Below are positions 43,006 through 53,145 of a stretch of 64,000 nucleotides of DNA, one piece after another. The stretch comes from Nocardia anaemiae NBRC 100462 (GTDB taxonomy: Bacteria; Actinomycetota; Actinomycetes; Mycobacteriales; Mycobacteriaceae): the NCBI RefSeq assembly GCF_001612725.1, contig NZ_BDAZ01000050.1:38481-102480 (forward strand), in the 5' to 3' direction. The translations under genes were made by a program, and so were the position numbers. Below the pieces are notes generated by a model. It was not told the DNA's origin and searched no databases. It saw nothing but the letters and a program-made list of their open reading frames with translations. Positions within the stretch are counted from its first letter, which is position 1; each line of letters begins with the position of its first letter.

Positions 43006-43534
43006 GGATCAACGTGACGACCGCCGCGATCAACGCCACCGCGACGGCGGCCCCGCCCCAGACAATGCCCTGACGCTGCCACGGACGGCCATGGTCGAGC
43101 GAGAACTTGCCGGGGCCGGTGAAAGCGACAGTCGCGCCGACGGCGGCGAACAGCAAGGGCAATTCGTAGCCCTTACCGGTCAGCAGGCCACCACCCCAGG
43201 TGGCATTGACCGCATTGATCATGGTGCCGAGCACGATGGCCGAGGCCAGCGGGGTCAGCAGGCCGAGCAGCAGCAGAATGCCGCCGGTGAATTCGCTGAG
43301 TCCGGCGAGCGTGCCGAACAGTTTTCCGGGGTTGTAGCCCATGGAATCGAAGGCGGCGGCGTTGCCGCTCCAACCCATGCCGCCGAACCAGCCGAAGAGT
43401 TTCTGAGCGCCGTGCGCCGCGAGCAGGCCGCCGAAGACGACGCGCAGCACCAGGAGGCCGATATCGGTGGCGGAGTTGTCGAGGGTCGCGCCACTCGGAT
43501 TGGTGGAGCGTCCGAGTGTTCCGTTGGAAGTCAT
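42989..43534 (-). CDS. DoxX-family membrane protein
   Basis: 181-aa DoxX protein with four main membrane segments. Family signature GLLVLRVVFGGLLAAHGAQK and FGWFGGMGWSG near the start, GLSEFTGGILLLLGLLTPLA, then a late extra helix. DoxX proteins are linked to oxidative-stress membrane complexes; the role here is open. ATG 43534 follows GAGGA; earlier in-frame starts at 43546 and 43567 lack one. Confidence 0.82.
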   Translation of the reverse strand: MTSNGTLGRSTNPSGATLDNSATDIGLLVLRVVFGGLLAAHGAQKLFGWFGGMGWSGNAAAFDSMGYNPGKLFGTLAGLSEFTGGILLLLGLLTPLASAIVLGTMINAVNATWGGGLLTGKGYELPLLFAAVGATVAFTGPGKFSLDHGRPWQRQGIVWGGAAVAVALIAAVVTLILKWTI

Positions 43535-43639
43535 GCTGGTCCTCATCTGTGCATCGGTTATGAACAATTAGCCTCGGCAATGAAGCGGACTGCGGTCCGA
43601 TTATCCCACAGCGCAGGCCAACCGCGCGATAGGCGAGTC

Positions 43640-45001
43640 TTATTCCGCGAGGAAGAAGAAATATCCGAGGAACATCACCATCAGTGCCCACATCGCCGGA
43701 TGCACCTCTTTGATGCGCCCCTTCGCGACCATGACGATCGGATAGAACAACATGCCCATCGCAAGGCCATTCGCGATCGAGTAGGTCAGGGGCATCATGA
43801 CGACGGTGATGAAGGCCGGAACCGAGTACTCCAGCCGATTCCAATCGATCTCGCCGAGCGCGCGAGCCATCAGCACGCCGACCACGATCAGCGCGGGCGC
43901 GGTTATGGCCGCCGAACCGGCGACCACCGCGAATATCGGGTAGCAGAACATGGCGACCAGAAACCAGCCCGCGGTTGTCACGGCGGTCAGACCGGTCCTG
44001 CCGCCCGCTGAGACACCCGCCGTCGATTCGACATAGGCGGTGGTGGTCGAGGTGCCGATGACCGCGCCCGCCATGGTGCCCACCGAGTCCGCGGCGAGCG
44101 CGCTGGCCGCGCGCGGCAGTTTGCCGTCCTTGTCGAGCAGTCCGGCCTGGTTGGCGACGCCGATCAGGGTGCCGGAGCAGTCGAAGAAGTCGACGAAGAG
44201 CATGGTGAGAACGACGACGGCCATCTGCCCGGTGAACGCATCGGGCAGATGGATGATCGCCTGACCGAAGGTGTGCTCGAGTCCCGTCGGCATCGCGACG
44301 ACACCCTTGGGCAGATCGACCAGACCGCTGACGACGCCCACGATGGCCGTGAGCACGATGCCGTAGAGCACCGCACCGTGCCAGCCGATGACCAGGAACA
44401 CCACGGTCATCACGAGACCGAACAGTGCAAGCAGGGTGGTGCCCTTGGTGAAGTTGCCGAGCGTGACGAGGGTGGCCTCGCTATTGACCACAATGCCCGC
44501 GTTCTTCAGCCCGAGGAATGCCACGAACATGCCGATGCCCGCGCCGACGGCCAGCTTCATCTGCATCGGAATCGCATTGAGGATGCGTTCGCGCACCTTG
44601 GTGATCGCGAGTACGAAGAAGATCACCCCGGACAGGAAGGTTCCCGATAGCGCCACCTGCCAGGGGATCCCCATGCCGAGTACCACCGAATATGCGAAGA
44701 AGGCATTGAGGCCCATACCCGGTGCGAGCGCGATCGGATACCTGGCCCACACCCCCATGACCAGCGTGCCGAAGACCGCGGCGACCGCCGTCGCGGTGAA
44801 CACCGCTTGCATGGGAATGCCCTTGGCGCCGAGCGCACCCTCGTCGCCGAGCACCGACGGATTCACGGCCAGCACATAGGACATGGCGAGGAAGGTGATG
44901 GTTCCGGCCATCAACTCGCGCTTCATGGTCGAACCGTTCGAACTGATGCCGAAGTACGCGTCGAGGCGTCCTCGGGTTCGCGTCAGAACGTCGGTGACCA
45001 T
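43640..45001 (-). CDS. purine permease (AzgA/PbuG-type NCS2)
   Basis: 453-aa nucleobase-cation symporter with about thirteen segments. AzgA-type features: STMKRELMAGTITFLAMSYV at the start, ALAPGMGLNAFFAYSVVLG, LFVDFFDCSGTLIGVANQAG and the GTSTTTAYVESTAGVSAGGRTG re-entrant loop. Likely imports adenine, guanine or hypoxanthine. ATG after GGAGAG. No purine riboswitch fold was recognised upstream. Confidence 0.9.
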   Translation of the reverse strand: MVTDVLTRTRGRLDAYFGISSNGSTMKRELMAGTITFLAMSYVLAVNPSVLGDEGALGAKGIPMQAVFTATAVAAVFGTLVMGVWARYPIALAPGMGLNAFFAYSVVLGMGIPWQVALSGTFLSGVIFFVLAITKVRERILNAIPMQMKLAVGAGIGMFVAFLGLKNAGIVVNSEATLVTLGNFTKGTTLLALFGLVMTVVFLVIGWHGAVLYGIVLTAIVGVVSGLVDLPKGVVAMPTGLEHTFGQAIIHLPDAFTGQMAVVVLTMLFVDFFDCSGTLIGVANQAGLLDKDGKLPRAASALAADSVGTMAGAVIGTSTTTAYVESTAGVSAGGRTGLTAVTTAGWFLVAMFCYPIFAVVAGSAAITAPALIVVGVLMARALGEIDWNRLEYSVPAFITVVMMPLTYSIANGLAMGMLFYPIVMVAKGRIKEVHPAMWALMVMFLGYFFFLAE

Positions 45002-45350
45002 GAGCTCTCCAGTGAAAAACGAGTACGGGGGTGCCAGGGCACGGTAGCCGACAATTCACTGGGCTCGAGAACCCGACCCATCAGCCGGTCCAGGTTTTCG
45101 TGAGCCTCGTCACGGTAGCCATCTCAGATATCGCGGGCACCGCCCACCGGCAGCTCGGCGGCAAGGTCGAACTCTTACCCAGCCCGCTGACCTCGCTGCT
45201 CGGGTGCGCCACCACCTTCCGCGGCTTGGAGTTCACCAAGTGAGCCACCGGCCACAATCAACCTCTGGCTCGCCTATTCGCTCCACTGGCCCAACCGGAC
45301 CATTGCCCTGGGCCCCGAAACTGAGCTCGGAGTAGGTTCCGGATTCGGCA
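45002..45350. other. intergenic region, possible gene fragment
   Basis: About 350 bases between the purine permease start and the glgP stop. A plus-strand frame 45100-45243 (VSLVTVAISDIAG ... RGLEFTK) reads like protein and may be the end of a lost gene, but it has no ribosome site and I recognise no family. Otherwise nothing clear. Confidence 0.4.
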
Positions 45351-47921
45351 TCAACCGTTCGGGGCGATTACCAGGCCCAGTTCGGCGTCGCTGGCGAGCA
45401 GTTCGTTGTGGGGTAGCACGCGGACCGTATAGCCGACGGCACCGGACAGCGGGACCGGGGTTGCGACGGTGAAAAGGTCTACACCGGAATCGGATCCGGT
45501 GTGGGTCATCGGGAAGGTGGTGGTGTCGGAGAGGTCGTCGGTCGGTGAGACTCGGCCCAGTACCGCTTGCACACTGACGTCGGCGGGGGTGAGCCCGCCG
45601 AGGTCGATGCGGGCGGCGAGGGAGAGTTCGGCGCCGATGATCGGGGTATCGGGCAGGCCCGCACTGTCGACCTGGATGATCTTGACCGAGGACCAAGCGG
45701 CCTCGACCCTGCGTCGATACTCCGAAACCGCTCGGGCAGCGGCGAATTCGTCGGCGCTCGCGCGTCGACCCGCGGATGCGGCGGGGGCGTAGTAGTCGAC
45801 GGCGTAGTCACGAACCATGCGGGAGGCCAGCACCTTCGGGCCGAGCGTTTGCAGGGTGTGGCGCACCATCTCGACCCAGCGCACCGGCATATCCGAGCCG
45901 TTACGATCGTAGAAGCGCGGTGCGACGGTGCGTTCGAAAAGGTCGTAGAGGGCGGCGGCCTCGAGGTCGTCGCGGCGGTGTTCATCGGAGACGCCGTCGG
46001 CGGTCGGTATGGCCCAACCGTTTTCGCCGTCGAACATCTCATCCCACCAGCCGTCCCGGATGGAGAGGTTGAGCCCCCCGTTGAGCGCGGACTTCATACC
46101 GGAGGTGCCACAGGCCTCCAGCGGACGCAGCGGATTGTTCAGCCAGACATCGCACCCCCAGTACAGGTAGCGGGCCATGGACATGTCGTAGTCGGGCAGG
46201 AAGACGATGCGATGACGCACTTCCGGATCGTCGGCGAACCGCACGACCTGCTGGATCAGCGTCTTGCCGCCGTCATCGGCAGGATGACTCTTGCCCGCGA
46301 CCACCAATTGCATCGGTCGATCGGGATCCAGCAGCAGCGCACGCAAGCGCTGCGGATCGCGCAGCATCAGGGTCAACCGCTTATAGGTCGGCACCCGGCG
46401 CGCGAAACCGACGGTCAGCACATTCCGATCGAAAACGCTGTCGACCCAACCCAATTCAGCCGAAGCCGCACCGCGTTCCAACCAGGACGCGCGCACCCGG
46501 CGACGCACCTCGGCAACGAGGATGGCGCGCAAGGCATTCCGGGTCGACCACAATTCACCAAGGTCGAAATCGCGCAGCTTCTCCCAGCCACGCGCCTCCT
46601 CGACCAGCTCAGGACCGATGTGTTCGCGTGCCTTGTCGAACCATTCGCGCGCGGCCCAGGTCGGGGCATGCACACCATTGGTGACCGAACCGATCGGCAC
46701 CTCGGTCGCGTCGAAGCCCGGCCACAGCGGCGCGAACATGGCGCGGCTCACCTCGCCGTGCAGTTTGGAAACACCATTGGCGCGCTGGGCTAGTCGCAAG
46801 CCCATATGCGCCATATTGAATACCGACGGATCGGACTCGCGACCGAGCGCGACGATCCGGTCGATGGAAAGCCCTGGCAGCATGGCGGATTCGGATTCGC
46901 CGTGGCCACCGCCGAAATACCTGCGCACCAACGGCATCGGGAACCGGTCGATACCCGCGGGCACCGGCGTGTGCGTGGTGAACACCGTAGCGGCCCGCAC
47001 CGCGGTGAGTGCGGTATCGAAATCCAGTCCGGCCGAGACGAATTCGCGAATACGCTCGACGCCGAGGAATCCGGCGTGTCCCTCGTTCATATGGAACACA
47101 TCGGGATCCGGCAGCCCGGCGGCTCGCGTATAGGCGCGCACCGCCCGCACGCCACCGATACCGGCCAGAATCTCCTGCTTGATCCGATGGTCCTGATCAC
47201 CGCCGTAGAGCCGATCGGTGACCGCGCGCAGTTCCGGATCGTTCTCGGCGATATCGGAATCCAGCAGCAGCAATGGCACCCGCCCGACCTGCGCGATCCA
47301 CACCCGCGCCCGCAGCACCCGCTGATCGGGCATGGCCACATGGATCAGCACCGGCGAACCTTCGGTGGTCAGCAGCCGCAATGGCAGCCCCTGCGGGTCC
47401 AGCGCCGGATAGTGCTCGGACTGCCAACCATCCGCGGTCAGCGACTGCCGGAAGTAGCCGGAGCGGTAGAGCAATCCGACACCGATCAGCGGCAGCCCCA
47501 GATCCGATGCGGACTTCAGATGATCACCGGCCAGAATCCCGAGACCACCCGAATAGTTCGGAAGCACCTCGGTAACCCCGAACTCCATCGAGAAATAGGC
47601 GATACCGCGCACCGGCTCGTCGGTCTGCCGCTGGAACCAGCCCGGCCGCGTCAGATAGTCGCGCAGATCCGCGGCCGCGGCATCCACCCGCCCGACGTAG
47701 TCCGCATCGGCGGCAAGCTCGTCCAACCGCGACGCGGGGACATCGCCCAGCATCCGCACCGGATCGTGGCCGAGCTCGGCCCATAGCACGGGATCGAGCT
47801 CCGCGAACAGATCCTGGGTTTCCCAATGCCACGACCAGCGCAGATTCGTGGAAAGTTCGCCCAGGGCCGCCAAACGCTCGGGCAGATGGGCACGGACGGT
47901 GAAACGACGAAGTGCCTTCAC
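45351..47921 (-). CDS. glgP: alpha-glucan phosphorylase
   Basis: 856-aa GT35 phosphorylase that releases glucose-1-phosphate from alpha-1,4-glucan; close in pattern to Rv1328. The N-terminal DUF3417 region starts MKALRRFTVRAHLPERLAAL-like; YFSMEFGVTEVLPNYSGGLG and MNEGHAGFLGVERI follow. PLP-binding region is CGTSGMKSALNGGLNLSIRD. GTG 47921 is set by orthologue start and TAGGGT seven bases ahead. Opposite strand to glgE-glgB, as in mycobacteria. Confidence 0.94.
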   Translation of the reverse strand: MKALRRFTVRAHLPERLAALGELSTNLRWSWHWETQDLFAELDPVLWAELGHDPVRMLGDVPASRLDELAADADYVGRVDAAAADLRDYLTRPGWFQRQTDEPVRGIAYFSMEFGVTEVLPNYSGGLGILAGDHLKSASDLGLPLIGVGLLYRSGYFRQSLTADGWQSEHYPALDPQGLPLRLLTTEGSPVLIHVAMPDQRVLRARVWIAQVGRVPLLLLDSDIAENDPELRAVTDRLYGGDQDHRIKQEILAGIGGVRAVRAYTRAAGLPDPDVFHMNEGHAGFLGVERIREFVSAGLDFDTALTAVRAATVFTTHTPVPAGIDRFPMPLVRRYFGGGHGESESAMLPGLSIDRIVALGRESDPSVFNMAHMGLRLAQRANGVSKLHGEVSRAMFAPLWPGFDATEVPIGSVTNGVHAPTWAAREWFDKAREHIGPELVEEARGWEKLRDFDLGELWSTRNALRAILVAEVRRRVRASWLERGAASAELGWVDSVFDRNVLTVGFARRVPTYKRLTLMLRDPQRLRALLLDPDRPMQLVVAGKSHPADDGGKTLIQQVVRFADDPEVRHRIVFLPDYDMSMARYLYWGCDVWLNNPLRPLEACGTSGMKSALNGGLNLSIRDGWWDEMFDGENGWAIPTADGVSDEHRRDDLEAAALYDLFERTVAPRFYDRNGSDMPVRWVEMVRHTLQTLGPKVLASRMVRDYAVDYYAPAASAGRRASADEFAAARAVSEYRRRVEAAWSSVKIIQVDSAGLPDTPIIGAELSLAARIDLGGLTPADVSVQAVLGRVSPTDDLSDTTTFPMTHTGSDSGVDLFTVATPVPLSGAVGYTVRVLPHNELLASDAELGLVIAPNG

Positions 47922-48275
47922 GTGCCGAACCCTACCGAATGCCACGGCACCCGGTGGCTCCACCGACCCAGGTCACTTGACCAGATGCACCGCATGCGAT
48001 CGCGGCCAGAGCGGACCAGCGCAACGAGTCCTTGCGTCGCGCAGCGTCGGCAAGCGCTCACTGCTGGGTAAACCGCTGCGGCCGGAACGTCGTTCATTCG
48101 CGGCACACAGCTGGCGGATGACAGGCCTACTTCCAGCGAGTACCGACGATCGAGGGCGGACAACCGGGTAGGGCCCGACGAATCGCACGAACGGCCGCCT
48201 GCACAGCGGCGCCACTGCTCAGCGCACCGAAATATCCGCTCGCGGCGAACCCGACGTGAATGAGAGCATCAGCTG
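47922..48275. other. intergenic region, divergent promoters
   Basis: About 350 bases between the divergent glgP and LysE-type genes. The left end contains the glgP -10 box (TAGGGT on the minus strand, 47934-47929). I see no gene, repeat or clear operator in the remainder. Confidence 0.5.
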
Positions 48276-48950
48276 ATGCCGCACTGGATCGATGTGCTCC
48301 CCCAGTTCCTGCTGGCCTGCCTCATCCTGGCCGCACTGCCCGGACCCGCGACGGCGCTGTTTCTCCAACGCGCGGTGCGTGACGGTCGCGCGGCGGGCCT
48401 GGCTGCGGTGGCCGGGAACGAGATAGGGGTGTTCGGGTGGACGCTCGCCGGTGGCGCAGGCCTGTCGGTGCTGCTGGTCGCGAACCGGTTCATGAATACT
48501 GCGGTGCACGTCATCGGGGCGTTGGTGTTGATCTGGCTCGGCGTGCAGGCCTGGCGCGGCGCCCGCGGTGACGACGAATTCGGCAGCACAGCGTCCACCC
48601 GCCCCGCCGGCTGCCATCCCCCGGCGACGAAGCTGCTGCCCACCGGCCGCACCCCGGGTTCGGCCTTCCGCACCTCGCTGATCTCGATCGCGGCGAATCC
48701 GAAGGCGGCCGTCTTCGGCCTGACGATCCTGCCGCAGTTCCTGCCGTCGAGCGGTCCGGTGCTGCCGACGGTGCTGATCCTGGCGGGCATTCAACTGGTC
48801 CTCGATACCGCGTGGTGCATCGGCATCGTGCTGGCGGCGGACCGCGCCGGGGCCTGGCTGCGGCGAACAGGAATCCGCCAGCGGGTGGAGCGCGCGCTCG
48901 GCGCGATCTTGGTCGCACTCGGCCTCGGTCTGGCGGCCGACGCACGCTGA
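48276..48950 (+). CDS. LysE/RhtB-family exporter
   Basis: 224-aa membrane protein of the LysE/RhtB amino-acid exporter family with about six segments. Signature LPGPATALFLQRAVRDGRAAG near the start and ISIAANPKAAVFGLTILPQF in the middle. The central cytoplasmic loop (about residues 92-125) is longer and less ordered than usual. ATG 48276. It sits between glgP and glgE, where mycobacteria have no gene; no metabolic link to glucan is apparent. Confidence 0.85.
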   Translation: MPHWIDVLPQFLLACLILAALPGPATALFLQRAVRDGRAAGLAAVAGNEIGVFGWTLAGGAGLSVLLVANRFMNTAVHVIGALVLIWLGVQAWRGARGDDEFGSTASTRPAGCHPPATKLLPTGRTPGSAFRTSLISIAANPKAAVFGLTILPQFLPSSGPVLPTVLILAGIQLVLDTAWCIGIVLAADRAGAWLRRTGIRQRVERALGAILVALGLGLAADAR

Positions 48951-48988
48951 TCCGGTCCAATCGGCCCGCACCCGGTAGGTTGGTCGAC

Positions 48989-50992
48989 GTGACCGGCCGC
49001 ATCGCCATCGATGACACCTCCCCTGCGATCCCCGGCGGCCGCTCGGCCAAGGCCGTGGTCGGCGAGGTTTTTCCGGTGCGCACCGTGGTCTGGCGCGAGG
49101 GGCATGAGGCCGTCTCCGCCACGCTCGCGGTGCGCGGTCCCGGCTCGTCGCGGATCACTCGCATTCGCATGACGCCGGACTACGAGCCGGACGTCTTCAA
49201 CGCCACCTTCGTACCCAACCTGCCCGGCACATGGACCTATCGCATCGAGGGTTGGGGCGATCCGATCGCCACCTGGCGGGCGGCGGTGGAGGCGAAGCTG
49301 GCTGTCGGACAGAGCGCCGCGGACCTCGCCAACGACCTCGAACTCGGCGCTCGGCTGTTCGAGCGGGCCGCGCAGGCGGTGCCCAAGAAGCAGTTCGAGC
49401 GTTTGCGTGCCGCCGCGACGGCATTGCGCGCCGACGAACAGTTGCCCGCCCGGGTCGCCCCCGCCTTCAGTGCGGAGGTCACCGAGATCCTGCGCAATAC
49501 GCCGTTGCGCGACATGGTCACTCGCGGACCGCAGCATTCGGTGCTGGTGGAACGTCAACGCGCACTGTACGGCTCGTGGTACGAGTTCTTCCCGCGCTCG
49601 ACCGGCGGCCGTGATGCCGCGGGCAACCCGATCCACGGCAATTTCGCCACCGCCGCAAAGGAATTGCCGCGAATCGCGGGCATGGGCTTCGACGTGGTCT
49701 ACCTCCCGCCGATCCACCCGATCGGTGAGATCAACCGCAAGGGCCGCAATAACACGCTCGCCGCCGAACCCGATGACGTCGGATCCCCGTGGGCGATCGG
49801 GTCGAAGCACGGCGGGCACGACGCGATCCATCCCGAACTCGGCAGCACCGCCGATTTCGCCGAATTCGTCGCCACCGCAAACGAACTCGGCCTCGAAGTC
49901 GCGCTCGACCTGGCACTGCAGTGCGCACCGGATCATCCGTGGGTGGCCGCGCACCCGGAGTGGTTCACCACCCTCCCGGACGGCACCATCGCCTACGCCG
50001 AGAATCCGCCGAAGAAATACCAGGACATCTACCCGGTCAACTTCGACAACGATCCGGACGGGTTGTACGCGGAGGTGCTGCGCGTTGTCCGGCACTGGAT
50101 CGGCTTGGGCGTCAAGATCTTCCGCGTCGACAACCCGCACACCAAGCCCGCCGACTTCTGGGAATGGCTGATCGCGACGGTGCGGCGCACCGATCCAGAG
50201 GTGATCTTCCTCTCCGAGGCGTTCACCCGCCCGGCCCGGCTCTACGGACTGGCCCGCCGCGGGTTCAGCCAGTCCTACACGTATTTCACCTGGCGCGTCG
50301 CCAAATGGGAACTCACCGAATTCGGCAACGAACTCGCCGCCAAGGCCGACGAGGCCAGACCGAATCTGTTCGTCAACACCCCCGACATCCTGCACGAAAG
50401 CCTGCAGCACGGCGGTCCCGGCATGTTCGCCATCCGTGCGGTGCTGGCCGCGACCATGGCTCCGACCTGGGGTGTCTACTCCGGATTCGAACTCTTCGAG
50501 CATCAGGCGGTGCGCCCGGGCAGCGAGGAGTACCTGGATTCGGAGAAGTACGAGCTGCGCCCGCGCCCGTTCGCCGAGGCGCTGGCGCGCGGAGAATCCT
50601 TGGAGCCGTGGATCACTCGGCTCAACGAGATCCGCCGCGCGCATCCGGCGCTGCAGCAGTTGCGCTGCATCCACTTCCATCACGTCGACAATGACGCGCT
50701 ACTGGCCTATTCGAAGGTCGATCCGGTCAGCGGTGACGCGGTCCTGGTCGTGGTGAATCTGAATCCCTATGGCGCCGAATGGGGCATGATCTCGCTCGAC
50801 CTGCCCGCCATCGGCCGCGAATGGCACGACCATCCGGTGGTCTTCGATGAGGTCAGCGGCGAGGAATACCATTGGGCGCAGACCAATTACGTGCGGCTGG
50901 ATCCGGCCAACGCGGTCGCCCACATTCTCACGCTGCCCGCGGTATCTCAGCAGGCGCGCGCGGAACTTGCCTTCCGGAGGACATTTCGATGA
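48989..50992 (+). CDS. glgE: maltosyltransferase GlgE
   Basis: 667-aa GH13_3 enzyme that transfers maltose from maltose-1-phosphate to alpha-glucan, the polymerase of the trehalose-to-glucan route. Catalytic Asp in KIFRVDNPHTKP, acid Glu in FLSEAFTRPA, third Asp in VNTPDILHE; YGSWYEFFPRSTGG and PPIHPIGEINRKG are family hallmarks. GTG 48989 is fixed by TAGGTT seven bases before it. A few tens of residues shorter at the N-terminus than M. tuberculosis GlgE. Overlaps glgB by four bases. Confidence 0.96.
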   Translation: MTGRIAIDDTSPAIPGGRSAKAVVGEVFPVRTVVWREGHEAVSATLAVRGPGSSRITRIRMTPDYEPDVFNATFVPNLPGTWTYRIEGWGDPIATWRAAVEAKLAVGQSAADLANDLELGARLFERAAQAVPKKQFERLRAAATALRADEQLPARVAPAFSAEVTEILRNTPLRDMVTRGPQHSVLVERQRALYGSWYEFFPRSTGGRDAAGNPIHGNFATAAKELPRIAGMGFDVVYLPPIHPIGEINRKGRNNTLAAEPDDVGSPWAIGSKHGGHDAIHPELGSTADFAEFVATANELGLEVALDLALQCAPDHPWVAAHPEWFTTLPDGTIAYAENPPKKYQDIYPVNFDNDPDGLYAEVLRVVRHWIGLGVKIFRVDNPHTKPADFWEWLIATVRRTDPEVIFLSEAFTRPARLYGLARRGFSQSYTYFTWRVAKWELTEFGNELAAKADEARPNLFVNTPDILHESLQHGGPGMFAIRAVLAATMAPTWGVYSGFELFEHQAVRPGSEEYLDSEKYELRPRPFAEALARGESLEPWITRLNEIRRAHPALQQLRCIHFHHVDNDALLAYSKVDPVSGDAVLVVVNLNPYGAEWGMISLDLPAIGREWHDHPVVFDEVSGEEYHWAQTNYVRLDPANAVAHILTLPAVSQQARAELAFRRTFR

Positions 50993-53145
50993 AGCGCCGC
51001 GATCTGATGTTGCTCGCGGCGGGCACCCACACCGATCCGCATACCGTGCTCGGCGCGCACCCGCATCCCGACGGCACGATAGTGCGGGTGCTGCGCCCGC
51101 ACGCCGATACGGTGTTCGCCCGCGTCGGCGGCGTCGACCATCCGCTGAAGTCGTTGGGGCACGGCATTTTCGCCGGTGTCGTGCCGCATCCGGACCTGAT
51201 GGACTACCGCATCGTCACCAACTACCAAGGCGGACAGACGATCATCAGCGCGGACGGCTACCGCTTCCTGCCCACCGTCGGCGAGTTGGATCTGCATCTC
51301 ATCGGCGAGGGCCGCCACGAACACCTGTGGGATGTGCTCGGCGCGCATCCGCGCCGCTACACCACCCTCGATGGTGCGGTGGACGGGACCTCGTTCGCGG
51401 TATGGGCCCCGAATGCCCGGGGTGTCACCGTGATCGGCGATTTCGACAGTTGGAGCGGGAACACCGCACCGATGCGTTCGCTCGGATCCTCCGGGGTGTG
51501 GGAGGTCTTCGTGCCGGGTGTCGGCGTCGGCACCAAGTACAAGTTCCGGGTGCACGGCGCGGACGGACGCACCGTGGATCATGCGGATCCACTGGCCTTC
51601 GCGACGGAGTTGCCGCCCGCTACGGCATCGGTGGTCACCGAAAGCAACTACGTGTGGTCCGACGGTGACTGGATTTCGACCCGCGAACGCACCGACCCGA
51701 CCCGCGCCCCGATGAGCGTCTACGAGGTGCACCTGGGCTCGTGGCGTCCCGGCCTCGGCTATCGCGAATTGGCCGATCAGCTCGCCGATTACGTGCGCGC
51801 GGCCGGATTCACCCATATCGAACTGCTGCCGATCGCCGAGCACCCGTTCGGCGGCTCCTGGGGCTACCAGGTCACCTCGTACTACGCACCCACCGCCCGC
51901 TTCGGCTCGCCCGACGATTTCCGTGCCTTCGTCGACCGCATGCACGCGGCGGGCATCGGCGTACTGCTCGACTGGGTGCCCGCGCACTTCCCCCGTGACG
52001 AATGGGCGCTGGCGCGCTTCGACGGCACCGCGCTCTACGAGCACGCCGACCCGCGCCGCGGCGAGCAACTCGACTGGGGCACCTACATTTTCGACTTCGG
52101 CCGCAATGAGGTGCGCAACTTCCTGGTCGCCAATGCGCGGTACTGGATCGAGGAATTCCACATCGACGGACTGCGTGTCGACGCGGTCGCCTCCATGCTG
52201 TATCTGGACTACTCACGCGCCGAAGGCGAATGGGAGCCGAATGTGCACGGCGGCCGGGAGAACCTGGAGGCCGTCGACTTCCTGCAGGACCTCAACGAAA
52301 CTGTGCACCGCCACCATCCCGGCGTCGTCACCATCGCGGAGGAATCCACCACCTGGCCCGGTGTCACCCGCGGCGCCGATGTCGGCGGTCTCGGCTTCAC
52401 CATGAAATGGAATATGGGCTGGATGCACGACACCCTGGGCTATATGGGGCGCGATCCGATCCACCGCTCCTGGCACCACAACGAGATCACCTTCTCGCTG
52501 GTGTACGCGTGGAGCGAGAACTATGTACTGCCCATCAGCCACGACGAGGTCGTGCACGGCAAGGGCACCCTCTGGACCAGAATGCCCGGCGACGACTTCG
52601 CCAAGGCGGCGGGTGTGCGCGCACTACTCGCCTATATGTGGTCGCATCCCGGTAAGCAATTGCTGTTCATGGGCCAGGATTTCGGCCAGTTCCGGGAATG
52701 GTCACACGATCGCGGCCTGGACTGGCACGAACTGGAAAACCCATTGCACCAGGGCATTACGGTTGCCGTCCGGGATCTGAACGCGGTCTATCGCGCCAAT
52801 CCCGCGCTGTGGAGTCAGGACACCAGCCCCGGCGGCTACTCCTGGGTCCAGGCCGACGATCGCGAAAACAATGTGATCGCCTTCCTGCGCTACGGCTCCG
52901 ACGGTTCGGTCATCGCCTGCGTCTTCAACTTCTCCGGCTCGGTCCACGGTGAATACCGCGTCGGCCTGCCGACCGCAGGCACCTGGCGCGAAATCCTCAA
53001 TACCGACGCCGTCGAATACGGCGGCTCCGGCATCGGAAACCTCGGCGGCGTCAAGGCAGCCGATGACCCCTGGCACGGACGACCGGCTTCGGCCACCGTA
53101 GCGCTAGCCCCGAACACCGCGATCTGGCTCGCACCAGAGTCATAA
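50989..53145 (+). CDS. glgB: 1,4-alpha-glucan branching enzyme
   Basis: 718-aa GH13_9 enzyme adding alpha-1,6 branches to the GlgE product. N-terminal accessory domain (LLAAGTHTDPHTVLGAHPHP), CBM48 (FAVWAPNARGVTVIGDFDSW near residue 135), catalytic barrel with Asp in IDGLRVDAVASM, Glu in TIAEESTTWPG and Asp in ISHDEVVHGKG. ATG inside ATGA overlap with glgE and CGGAGG nine bases before. The last ~20 codons are repeated in decayed form downstream. Confidence 0.96.
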   Translation: MKRRDLMLLAAGTHTDPHTVLGAHPHPDGTIVRVLRPHADTVFARVGGVDHPLKSLGHGIFAGVVPHPDLMDYRIVTNYQGGQTIISADGYRFLPTVGELDLHLIGEGRHEHLWDVLGAHPRRYTTLDGAVDGTSFAVWAPNARGVTVIGDFDSWSGNTAPMRSLGSSGVWEVFVPGVGVGTKYKFRVHGADGRTVDHADPLAFATELPPATASVVTESNYVWSDGDWISTRERTDPTRAPMSVYEVHLGSWRPGLGYRELADQLADYVRAAGFTHIELLPIAEHPFGGSWGYQVTSYYAPTARFGSPDDFRAFVDRMHAAGIGVLLDWVPAHFPRDEWALARFDGTALYEHADPRRGEQLDWGTYIFDFGRNEVRNFLVANARYWIEEFHIDGLRVDAVASMLYLDYSRAEGEWEPNVHGGRENLEAVDFLQDLNETVHRHHPGVVTIAEESTTWPGVTRGADVGGLGFTMKWNMGWMHDTLGYMGRDPIHRSWHHNEITFSLVYAWSENYVLPISHDEVVHGKGTLWTRMPGDDFAKAAGVRALLAYMWSHPGKQLLFMGQDFGQFREWSHDRGLDWHELENPLHQGITVAVRDLNAVYRANPALWSQDTSPGGYSWVQADDRENNVIAFLRYGSDGSVIACVFNFSGSVHGEYRVGLPTAGTWREILNTDAVEYGGSGIGNLGGVKAADDPWHGRPASATVALAPNTAIWLAPES

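Noticed and set aside
45100..45243. 48-codon plus-strand frame VSLVTVAISDIAG...
   Set aside because: Protein-like but no ribosome site, no family recognised; noted only as a possible fragment.
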